NCBI GenBank assembly: GCA_902778535.1
Contig: CACYYG010000001.1
Coordinates: 1 to 64,000, forward strand
Direction of reading: 5' to 3'
Length of the DNA stretch: 64,000 nucleotides
Origin: an uncultured Prevotellaceae bacterium
Lineage (GTDB): Bacteria > Bacteroidota > Bacteroidia > Bacteroidales > Bacteroidaceae
Part shown: positions 53,664 to 60,726 of the stretch, in pieces
Numbering within the stretch: position 1 is the first letter of the stretch
How the letters are laid out: each line of letters opens with the position of its first letter
The notes under the pieces: generated by a model
Seen by the model: only the letters and a program-made list of their open reading frames with translations
Database searches by the model: none
What the model was told of the DNA's origin: nothing
Position numbers and translations under genes: made by a program

Positions 53664-54881
53664 TTATAAGAGATTCTGCATAGCCGAATCAACTTGTTCG
53701 TCATCAAACTTGCTCAAATATATCTGCGTAGTCTTAATATCTTGGTGTCCTAATGCTTGGGAAATTATACCAATATTAACACCCGATTTCTTCAACACAG
53801 TGGCGAATGAGTGACGAGCTACGTATGTAGTTACATCTTCTTTGATTTTCAATTTATCAGCAATAGTGTGTAGTTCCTTGTTTATTTGACGGCATAATTT
53901 TCGTACCCGATTGAACTTCTGCATCGGAGTGATATGTACCCTGTTGTCCAGAATTGGGAATAGATAGCCCGCATATTTCTGATAAGTAGCATATTTCTCA
54001 ATAATAGCTTTAGCTTCTTCAAGCATTACCAAGTTTATCATTCCATGTGTTTTCTGCCGTTCATAAATCAGCCGCCCATCTATAATATTATCGGGTGTAA
54101 GATTTGCTACATCTACAAGTGAGATACCACCACAGTAATAAGAGAATGAGAAAACATCATGTGCCAGACGGGCTTTCTCGCACATATCGGAACAATCCAT
54201 TTTCAAAATCTTCTTCACACTCTCTTTAGACAATGCTCGTTTTTTGGTTTTGGTACTGAATCGGCTCAACTTATATTCAATGAATGGATTCTTTTCACGG
54301 TCAACACATTTAGCCTCTACTGCCTTGTTATAGGTAGCCCGAAGTGTGCGGAAATAATAGTGCATCGTGGTATCTTCAAACTGATTCTTACGCATCCATG
54401 CTTCAAACTTATTGCAGAAACTGACATCTACAGCATTAAAAAGAAAGTTCAACTTCTTACCGTAAAAGTTATGCAGTGTGGTACGCAGATTCAGGTAGGC
54501 ATAGCTATTGCCAACCTTACCGTTATCCCTTAACTGTTGAATGTGTGAAGTTAGAAAATCCTCAACGGTTACATGGCTTATACCATTCTCTTTTTCTTCC
54601 ATTATAGAGGAAATTGTTGCAGCCTCTCCCTTCGCTTTAACTTCAATCACCTTTGCTTGATACTCAATTAAGGTCTGTGATATTAACTGCATCAGCATTG
54701 CCCTATTCGGGCAGTTCTTTTTAGGTGTGTTCTTTGAAAAATCCCAATAGATAGGATTCACAGATACACCCAAACTTTTCATTGAGCGTTTACCGTCTTT
54801 GGCTACTCTCACCATTATAGGAGATTCGCCATTCTTTAAAATTTTGAATTTGTTACAAATTACCGAAATTGTAGCTTCCAT
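53664..54881 (-). CDS. Tyrosine recombinase (integrase) of the element
   Basis: 405 residues: N-terminal arm-binding domain (1-90), phage_int_SAM_5-type core-binding domain (about 100-195) and catalytic domain (about 215-400). Catalytic residues visible: Lys277 in ERQKTHG, Arg356 and His357 in YVARHSFAT, His379 in QALGHQD and Tyr388 in TQIYLSKF. The first Arg of the pentad is missing: Gly251 stands there in FSYYCGGISLVDVANL. The ATG at 54881 matches family starts; a GTG at 54899 would overlap the repeat sites. It integrates the element into tRNA-Pro, whose 3' end lies 120 bp away. Confidence 0.92.
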   Translation of the reverse strand: MEATISVICNKFKILKNGESPIMVRVAKDGKRSMKSLGVSVNPIYWDFSKNTPKKNCPNRAMLMQLISQTLIEYQAKVIEVKAKGEAATISSIMEEKENGISHVTVEDFLTSHIQQLRDNGKVGNSYAYLNLRTTLHNFYGKKLNFLFNAVDVSFCNKFEAWMRKNQFEDTTMHYYFRTLRATYNKAVEAKCVDREKNPFIEYKLSRFSTKTKKRALSKESVKKILKMDCSDMCEKARLAHDVFSFSYYCGGISLVDVANLTPDNIIDGRLIYERQKTHGMINLVMLEEAKAIIEKYATYQKYAGYLFPILDNRVHITPMQKFNRVRKLCRQINKELHTIADKLKIKEDVTTYVARHSFATVLKKSGVNIGIISQALGHQDIKTTQIYLSKFDDEQVDSAMQNLL

Positions 54882-54887
54882 AATTTT

Positions 54888-54908
54888 GGTTGACTTCACG
54901 GTTGACTT
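54888..54908 (+). promoter_or_regulatory. Paired GGTTGACTT sites upstream of the integrase gene
   Basis: Two GGTTGACTT copies at 54888-54896 and 54900-54908, 12 bp apart, directly before the integrase ATG; a third copy is at the left end (44990). They fit arm-type binding sites and could also let integrase control its own gene. Confidence 0.45.
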
Positions 54909-54961
54909 TGAAAGTCACCCATCACGTCACCCTGAGCACTACGCAGAAAGCATATAAAAAC

Positions 54962-54998
54962 AAAAAAGACCGAAAATCATCTGATTCTCAGTCTTTTT
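54962..54998 (-). terminator. Element-borne terminator of tRNA-Pro
   Basis: Minus-strand AAAAAGACTGAGAATCAG / CTGATT-like half with GGTCTTTTTTG: a hairpin ending in a T-run just after the tRNA 3' end. The element thus restores a terminator for the tRNA it occupies. Confidence 0.7.
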
Positions 54999-55002
54999 CT
55001 TT

Positions 55003-55078
55003 TGGTCGGGATTACTGGACTCGAACCAGCGACCTCGCGCCCCCCAGACGTGTGCGCTACCAACTGCGCTAAATCCCG
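55003..55078 (-). tRNA. tRNA-Pro (anticodon GGG)
   Basis: A 76-nt cloverleaf including encoded CCA: acceptor CGGGATT/AATCCCG, D-stem GCGC/GCGC, anticodon loop CTGGGGG, T arm GCTGG-TTCGAGT-CCAGT, discriminator A. C1-G72 and the GCGC D-stem are typical of tRNA-Pro. The anticodon stem CACGT/GCGCG contains an A28-C42 mismatch and a U31-G39 pair. Positions from the anticodon loop on lie in the att repeat. Promoter at 55113-55120. Confidence 0.93.
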
Positions 55079-55112
55079 ATCCTTGCCTCGCAGGATTCCT
55101 GCTTAGCGGGTG

Positions 55113-55120
55113 CAAAGGTA
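55113..55120 (-). promoter_or_regulatory. Promoter of tRNA-Pro
   Basis: Minus-strand TACCTTTG, with about 28 nt of 5' leader before the mature tRNA. Confidence 0.7.
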
Positions 55121-55160
55121 ATACGTTTTTTTGTATCGTCCAAATTTTTTTGCTACTTTT

Positions 55161-55191
55161 TTTGTTTCTTCGTGAAAAAACACTATCTTTG
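55161..55191 (+). promoter_or_regulatory. Promoter of aroA
   Basis: TTTG (55161-55164), 19 nt, TATCTTTG (55184-55191). The aroA ATG is only 9 nt further, giving a nearly leaderless mRNA. Confidence 0.75.
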
Positions 55192-55200
55192 CAGGTGAAT

Positions 55201-56460
55201 ATGACACAATATAGACTAACGGCTCCTGCACGACTCGCCACAACGGTGAAGTTGCCTGCATCGAAGAGCATTTCAAATAGGGCGCTGATTATTTATGCAC
55301 TTTCCGGCTGCAAAGTGCTGCCCGACAATCTGAGCGACTGCGACGACACGGAGGTGATGGTGAGGGCACTGAACGGCCTCCCCTCAACCATCGACATTGG
55401 TGCTGCGGGCACGTCGATGCGTTTTATGACGGCTTTCTTAGCCGCAACTGCCAACGGCGAACATGTCATCACGGGCACGGAACGCATGAAGCACCGCCCC
55501 ATCAAGATTCTGGTCGAGGCGCTACGCTATCTGGGAGCAAAGATTGACTATCTGGGCAACGAGGGTTTCCCGCCGCTGCGCATCACGGGACGCCATCTAC
55601 AAGGCGGCTATCTGGAGATAGAGGGCAGTGTGAGTTCGCAGTATATCTCAGCCCTGCTCATGATCGGACCTGTGCTTGACAAGGGTCTGACACTGCACCT
55701 GAACGGTGAGATAATCTCGCGGCCCTATATCGACCTGACGCTGTGCACGATGCGTGAGTTCGGAGCTGATGCAGAGTGGATTTCTGTGGACACGATTGAG
55801 GTAAAGCCGAAACCCTATTCTCCTACATCTTATTATATAGAGAACGACTGGAGTGCTGCCAGCTATTGGTATGAAATGGTGGCGCTGTCGAAAGACCGCG
55901 ATGCCGAGGTAAAGCTGGAGGGTCTGATGGACGGTTCGAAGCAAGGCGATTCCTCCGTGCGTTATATTTTCAGCCTGCTGGGCGTAAAGACGACGTTTCA
56001 ATCGAAGCGTTCGGGCGTGCCTACAACGGTGACGCTGAATAAGAGCGGCCATAGGGTGCCGCGACTGGAGTATGATTTCGGCAAATCACCCGATTTGGCG
56101 CAGACTTTCGTTGTGGCTTGTTGCGCTTTGGGCGTGCCCTTCCATTTTATCGGTCTGCAGACGCTGAAAATCAAGGAAACCGACCGCATCGCTGCCCTAA
56201 AGAAGGAGATGGCGAAGTTAGGCTACGACATTGTAGACATCAACGACAGCGAGCTGATGTGGGATGGAAAGGCTCCCCGCCTATCTTCCCTCGCCGCTCC
56301 CGTCACCATCGACACCTACGACGACCATCGCATGGCCTTGTCCTTTGCCCCGCTGTGCCTGCGCCGGCCAGTCATCATCAACCAGCCGCAAGTGGTCAGC
56401 AAGTCCTATCCCCGTTTCTGGGAAGATCTTCGTCAGGCAGGAGTAACGGTTGAAGGTTGA
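55201..56460 (+). CDS. aroA: 3-Phosphoshikimate 1-carboxyvinyltransferase (EPSP synthase)
   Basis: 419 residues; transfers enolpyruvyl from PEP to shikimate 3-phosphate, the step before chorismate synthase. Motifs: LPASKSISNRALI near residue 22, GAAGTSMRFMTAFLA (in place of the usual GNAGTxxR), GTERMKHRPI, and ETDRIAAL with the catalytic Asp/Glu region, DDHRMALSFAPL near the end. The Ala for Asn in the GNAGT loop is common in Bacteroidota enzymes. Start at 55201 because the homologous N-terminus begins there and the promoter overlaps anything earlier. Confidence 0.97.
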   Translation: MTQYRLTAPARLATTVKLPASKSISNRALIIYALSGCKVLPDNLSDCDDTEVMVRALNGLPSTIDIGAAGTSMRFMTAFLAATANGEHVITGTERMKHRPIKILVEALRYLGAKIDYLGNEGFPPLRITGRHLQGGYLEIEGSVSSQYISALLMIGPVLDKGLTLHLNGEIISRPYIDLTLCTMREFGADAEWISVDTIEVKPKPYSPTSYYIENDWSAASYWYEMVALSKDRDAEVKLEGLMDGSKQGDSSVRYIFSLLGVKTTFQSKRSGVPTTVTLNKSGHRVPRLEYDFGKSPDLAQTFVVACCALGVPFHFIGLQTLKIKETDRIAALKKEMAKLGYDIVDINDSELMWDGKAPRLSSLAAPVTIDTYDDHRMALSFAPLCLRRPVIINQPQVVSKSYPRFWEDLRQAGVTVEG

Positions 56461-56488
56461 GGTTGGAAGGTCAAAAAGGTGAAAGGAG

Positions 56489-56701
56489 ATGGAGTTCGTA
56501 CTGATTTGTGTGGGTGCGTTGGTTGTTCTTGGCGTAGTGGCAGCATTGGCCTCGATGTTCACCAAGGGCGGTACTGATGCGCCTGTGAATGAAGCCCACG
56601 ACTGCTCGTCGTGCAGCAGTGTGGCAACGGGCGAATGTAAAATAGGCTGTCTGCTAGAAGAGAAAAAACGTCGCGAAGGCAATAAAAAGCCTGTTTCTTA
56701 G
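56489..56701 (+). CDS. Small membrane protein with Cys motifs
   Basis: 70 residues: one N-terminal membrane helix (FVLICVGALVVLGVVAALAS) and a short tail with four Cys in two motifs (CSSCSS and GECKIGC), which could bind a metal or cluster. Not recognised. It lies between aroA (28-nt gap) and porW (10-nt gap), so it shares their transcript. Confidence 0.75.
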   Translation: MEFVLICVGALVVLGVVAALASMFTKGGTDAPVNEAHDCSSCSSVATGECKIGCLLEEKKRREGNKKPVS

Positions 56702-56711
56702 TTTTATTGAT

Positions 56712-59690
56712 GTGAGACACCGTTTAGTCGTCATCGTTCTGCTGGCCGTCCTGTTGCTGACGGCAGGCTGTTCCGTGCATAAGAATACTGCGCGGACGCG
56801 CTTTTGGCATTCGTTTACGGCCAAATACAATACATTCTATAACGGCAAGCTGGCCTTCATCGACGGACAGTTGGAAAAGGAAAAAGGCAACAAGGACGAC
56901 TATACCGAACTGCTGCCTCTCTTCACTGTCGGCAATAAGAACAGCCGCGAGATTGGCAAAGGCAACTTCGACCGCACGGTGGAGAAGATGGAGAAGACCA
57001 TCAAGCAGCACAGCATCAAAGCCAGGCCAGAATGGAACAAGTCGCGCAAGAAGACACAAAAGGACATTGAGTGGCTGTCGCGCCGCGAATACAACCCCTT
57101 CCTCTGGAAGGCATGGCTGATGATGGGCGAGGCGCAGTTTCAGAGCGGCGCTTTCGACGAGGCTGCCGCTACCTTCAGCTATGTCAGCCGGCTCTATCAG
57201 ACGCAGCCCGCCATCAACGGACAGGCTCGTGCCTGGCTGGCCCGCTGCTACACTGAGCTCGACTGGTTCTATGATGCCGAGGATGTCATCCGCAACCAGC
57301 ATCGCGACTCCATTCACTACAGCGCCCAGCGGGCCTGGAACCAGACACTGGCCAACTACTATCTGAGCACTGGCGAGCTGGAGCGTGCCCTACCCTATCT
57401 GCGCAAGGCTATCAAGGGCGAGCGCCGCAAGACGCAGAAAGCCCGCGAGTGGTTCCTCATGGGACAGGTACTGACAGCCCTCGACCGCAATCAGGAGGCA
57501 TATAAGGCATACGGTCATGTGGCAGCACAAAACCCGCCTTACGAGTTGGAATTCAATGCCCGCATTGCGCAGACTGAGGTGATGGCTGCCGGCAACTACC
57601 GCAAGATGATACGCCGTCTGAAGCACATGGCCGCCTCCGACAAGAACAAGGACTTCCTGGATCAGGTCTACTACGCCATTGGCAACATCTATCTCTCACG
57701 CAACGATACCATTCAGGCCATTACCGCCTACGAGGAGGGCAACGAGAAATCCACCCGCAGCGGTACGGAGAAAGGCGTGCTGCTGCTCCGTCTGGGCAAC
57801 CTCTACTGGGATTTGGAACGCTACAACGATGCCCAACGCTGCTACGGCGAGGCCATCGGTCTGCTCGACAAGGAAAGGCCCGGATACGAAGAATTGTCAC
57901 AACGCTCGAAGGTGCTCGACGAACTGGTGCCCTATACTGACGCCGTTCATCTGCAGGATTCGCTACAACAGCTGGCCCTCATGCCAGAGGCTGAGCGTCT
58001 GGCCGCCATCGACCGTGTCATCGACGAGCTGAAGAAAAAAGAGAAGGAAGAGGCCGACAAGGCTCGCGAAGCCGAGGTGGAGCAGGCTCAGCAGCGGCAA
58101 GGCGCTATGGGCAACCGCGACCAGCGAGGCGGCCGTCAGCAACCACAGCAGACACTGTCTTCCAACACGAAGGACGGCCAGTGGTATTTCTACAGTCAGA
58201 TGGCTGTCAACCAAGGCAAGCAGACCTTCCAGAAACAATGGGGCAGACGCGAAAACGCCGACAACTGGCGCCGCAGCAATGTGACGGTGGTGGCATCACC
58301 CACCCAGGAATCCCCAGAAGACTCAGAATCCAAAGAAAAACCAGAAGACCTTGAGGGTTCAGAAGACCAAATAGCTTCAAAAGATAAAGAAACCCCAGAA
58401 GACCAGGCTGCTTCCGAGGCCCAAGCCCTTGCCGACAGTCTTGCTGCCGACCCGCACAACCGCGAATACTATCTGGCACAGATTCCTTTCACTGAAGAGC
58501 AGAAGGCCGAGAGCGACAATCTCATCAAGGACGGTCTCTTCCATGCAGGCGTCATCTTCAAGGACAAGCTCGAAAACATGACGCTGGCAGCAAAACAGCT
58601 CACACGACTCGTCAACCAGTATCCCGACTACGAGCAGATGGATCAGGCATGGTATCACCTCTTCCTGCTCTACTCAAGGATTGGCGACAAGGCTCAGGCC
58701 GACAGCTGCCTGCTACATTTGAAGAATGATTATCCTGAAAGCGACTACACCACGCTGCTTTGCGACCCCTACTTCGAGGAGAACGCCCGTTTTGGCGTAC
58801 ACATCGAAGACTCTATCTACGCTGCCACCTATGATGCCTTCAAGGCCAACCGCCACGATGTCATCGCCACTAATGCCACATTATCGGCTGAGCGCTTCCC
58901 GTTGGGCGAAAACCGTCCGAAGTTCCTCTTCATCCACGGTCTGAGCCTGCTCAATCAGGGCGATGCAGCCGGTTGCGTAGAGCAGCTGAAGACCGTCGTG
59001 GAGAAATATCCGCAGAGCGAGGTCACTGAGATGGCCGGTATGATTATAAAAGGCGTGCAGGAGGGCCGACAGCTCTATGGCGGCAAGTTTGACCTCGACG
59101 ACATCTGGAACCGTCGCGACTTCACCGTCAACGCCGACTCCGTTGCTGCCGATACCCTCTCGGCCGACCGCGATGTGCCCTTCGTCTTCCTCCTCGTCTA
59201 TCAGCCTGACTCCTTGGGCACCGACATGGGCCGCACCCCAGTGGAGGCTGAGCACCAGCTGCTCTATGAGATGGCACGCTTCAACTTCTCCAACTTCCTT
59301 GTCCGCAACTTCGACCTCGAAATAGAACACATGGAGGGCTACAACCGTATGCTCATTCGCGGCTTCCTCAACTTCGACGAAGCCCTGCAGTATGCCCGTC
59401 AGCTCAGCTCCGCCGACGAATTGTCGCTGCTGCTGCGCCAGTGCCGCAGCCTCGTCATCAGCGAGCACAACCTCACCCTCGTGGGCTCGCGCTACAGTTT
59501 CCACGACTACGACGACTTCTACGAGCAATACTTCCAGCCTCTGAAAATCAGCAACGAGGAGCTGCTTCAGATGCCCGACTACGAGTTGCCCACTGAGGAG
59601 GAGGAAGAGGAAGGCAGCGATGGTGAGGAGAACGGCAATGTGCAGCCGCCAGTCAACGGCAACTTCGACTTCGACGAAGACTTCTTCTAA
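56712..59690 (+). CDS. porW: PorW/SprE-type TPR lipoprotein of the type IX secretion system
   Basis: 992 residues; outer-membrane lipoprotein (signal LLAVLLLTAGC, lipidated Cys near residue 20) needed for type IX secretion and, in gliding relatives, motility. The first 200 residues (FWHSFTAKYNTFYNGKLAFI, WNKSRKKTQKDIEWLSRREY, NPFLWKAWLMMGEAQFQSG) are strongly characteristic. TPR units follow to about residue 430, then an acidic low-complexity insert (about 535-575), further TPR-like helices and an acidic C-terminus. GTG start; the ATG one base earlier runs into a stop. T9SS is the route expected for the pectate lyase at 2788-6156. Confidence 0.9.
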   Translation: MRHRLVVIVLLAVLLLTAGCSVHKNTARTRFWHSFTAKYNTFYNGKLAFIDGQLEKEKGNKDDYTELLPLFTVGNKNSREIGKGNFDRTVEKMEKTIKQHSIKARPEWNKSRKKTQKDIEWLSRREYNPFLWKAWLMMGEAQFQSGAFDEAAATFSYVSRLYQTQPAINGQARAWLARCYTELDWFYDAEDVIRNQHRDSIHYSAQRAWNQTLANYYLSTGELERALPYLRKAIKGERRKTQKAREWFLMGQVLTALDRNQEAYKAYGHVAAQNPPYELEFNARIAQTEVMAAGNYRKMIRRLKHMAASDKNKDFLDQVYYAIGNIYLSRNDTIQAITAYEEGNEKSTRSGTEKGVLLLRLGNLYWDLERYNDAQRCYGEAIGLLDKERPGYEELSQRSKVLDELVPYTDAVHLQDSLQQLALMPEAERLAAIDRVIDELKKKEKEEADKAREAEVEQAQQRQGAMGNRDQRGGRQQPQQTLSSNTKDGQWYFYSQMAVNQGKQTFQKQWGRRENADNWRRSNVTVVASPTQESPEDSESKEKPEDLEGSEDQIASKDKETPEDQAASEAQALADSLAADPHNREYYLAQIPFTEEQKAESDNLIKDGLFHAGVIFKDKLENMTLAAKQLTRLVNQYPDYEQMDQAWYHLFLLYSRIGDKAQADSCLLHLKNDYPESDYTTLLCDPYFEENARFGVHIEDSIYAATYDAFKANRHDVIATNATLSAERFPLGENRPKFLFIHGLSLLNQGDAAGCVEQLKTVVEKYPQSEVTEMAGMIIKGVQEGRQLYGGKFDLDDIWNRRDFTVNADSVAADTLSADRDVPFVFLLVYQPDSLGTDMGRTPVEAEHQLLYEMARFNFSNFLVRNFDLEIEHMEGYNRMLIRGFLNFDEALQYARQLSSADELSLLLRQCRSLVISEHNLTLVGSRYSFHDYDDFYEQYFQPLKISNEELLQMPDYELPTEEEEEEGSDGEENGNVQPPVNGNFDFDEDFF

Positions 59691-59720
59691 GACTTTGGAT
59701 TCAGCTTCAGGAAATACAGC

Positions 59721-59757
59721 AAAGACTCCTTGTTCAACCTTGACAAGGAGTCTTCTT
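59721..59757. terminator. Bidirectional terminator between porW and the glucosaminidase gene
   Basis: AAGACTCCTTG (59722-59732) with CAAGGAGTCTT (59744-59754), 11 bp, between convergent genes. Confidence 0.85.
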
Positions 59758-59759
59758 AA

Positions 59760-60695
59760 TTATCTTAGTCGAAGCCGGTCGCCCACCTGAATCGTATAGT
59801 CAGGTGTGAGATTGTTCAGTTTATATAGGGATTTCAGGCGGATGCCGTAACGCTGGGCAATGGAATACATCGACTCACCGGCAGCGATAGTATGCAACTG
59901 TCCCTTTAGTGCCTTGGGCGCATGCTTCTGTTTTTTCTTCAGCCAGATTATTTCGCCCTCAACAAGCACATCTTTCTTGTCGCGCTCGTTGTATTTGGCC
60001 AACTTTCGGTAGGAGATGCCCACCTCGTCGGCAATAGAACGGAAAGTATCACCACGACGGGCATAGAGGTAGTAGTTCTTATTATAAATGTAGATGGGAT
60101 GCAGGGGCTGTCCGTTGGCAGAGACGTCGCGGGCATGGTCTACCATGAACTTGTCGTAGGAGCGCGCCTTGTCGTACTGGTCGAGATTATAGCGCTCGAC
60201 AATATCGATAAGGCTCTGGGCATAGCGTGGATTGGTGGCATAGCCAGCCGCCTTCAGGCCTTTAGCCCATCCTTTGTAGTCGGTAATGCGGAGGGAGAAG
60301 AGGCTCTTGTAGCGCTGTCCCGTAGCGAGGAAACGCGAGTGATCCTCGAAGGACTCATAGGCCGAGGAATAGGCACGGAAACACTCGTTGGTCCTGTCGT
60401 CGTCGCGATAGACGGTGGCACCTGTCCATCCGTGACACTTGATGCCGAAATGGTTGTTGCCCTGCGTGGCCAGCGTGCTCTGTCCTGCCGCCGACTCCAG
60501 CAGGCCCTGCGCCAGCGTGATGGATGCCGGCACCTTCCACTTCTGCATCTGCTCAATGGCGATGTCCTTGTATTGCTCGATGTAACGAGTGTAGGCATTT
60601 TGCGCCGCTACGGAGCTAAACGACAAATGAAAAATGATCAATGACAGACTCAACAGTCTACCAACATACTGAAATGTTACTTTCCTTGTACTCAT
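59760..60695 (-). CDS. Glucosaminidase with two LysM domains
   Basis: 311 residues. Signal peptide to about 32 (SSVAAQ), glucosaminidase domain about 35-180 (ITLAQGLLESAAGQSTLATQ, GNNHFGIKCHG, YSSAYESFEDHSRFL), then two LysM motifs (about 210-255 and 265-310; YLYARRGDTFRSIADEVGIS and HTIAAGESMYSIAQRYGIRL). It cleaves peptidoglycan glycan strands in the periplasm, with LysM binding the substrate; the catalytic Glu lies in LLESAAG. It is downstream of nadE with a 31-nt gap. Confidence 0.92.
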   Translation of the reverse strand: MSTRKVTFQYVGRLLSLSLIIFHLSFSSVAAQNAYTRYIEQYKDIAIEQMQKWKVPASITLAQGLLESAAGQSTLATQGNNHFGIKCHGWTGATVYRDDDRTNECFRAYSSAYESFEDHSRFLATGQRYKSLFSLRITDYKGWAKGLKAAGYATNPRYAQSLIDIVERYNLDQYDKARSYDKFMVDHARDVSANGQPLHPIYIYNKNYYLYARRGDTFRSIADEVGISYRKLAKYNERDKKDVLVEGEIIWLKKKQKHAPKALKGQLHTIAAGESMYSIAQRYGIRLKSLYKLNNLTPDYTIQVGDRLRLR

Positions 60696-60726
60696 ACCGC
60701 CTCCTTTTCATTTAGAGCATAGCCCG

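Larger units (their letters stand above)
44871..55048. mobile_element. Integrative element in tRNA-Pro(GGG), about 10.1 kb
   Basis: Bounded by 44-bp direct repeats (44871-44914 and 55005-55048) derived from the 3' half of tRNA-Pro. The tyrosine integrase lies next to the intact tRNA, all its genes are on the minus strand, and its DNA is clearly A+T-richer than both flanks. Contents from right to left: integrase, a 264-residue unknown, a 165-residue unknown with a SF2 helicase-like protein, DUF3871 protein, a 118-residue unknown, a 208-residue unknown, secreted protease, zinc ribbon, HAD phosphatase. No relaxase or conjugation genes are seen, so it would need a helper to move between cells. 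Confidence 0.85.

Noticed and set aside
53735-53830. Integrase as a pseudogene
   Set aside because: The frame is intact over its full length, and all catalytic residues except the first Arg are present, so only reduced activity can be suspected.
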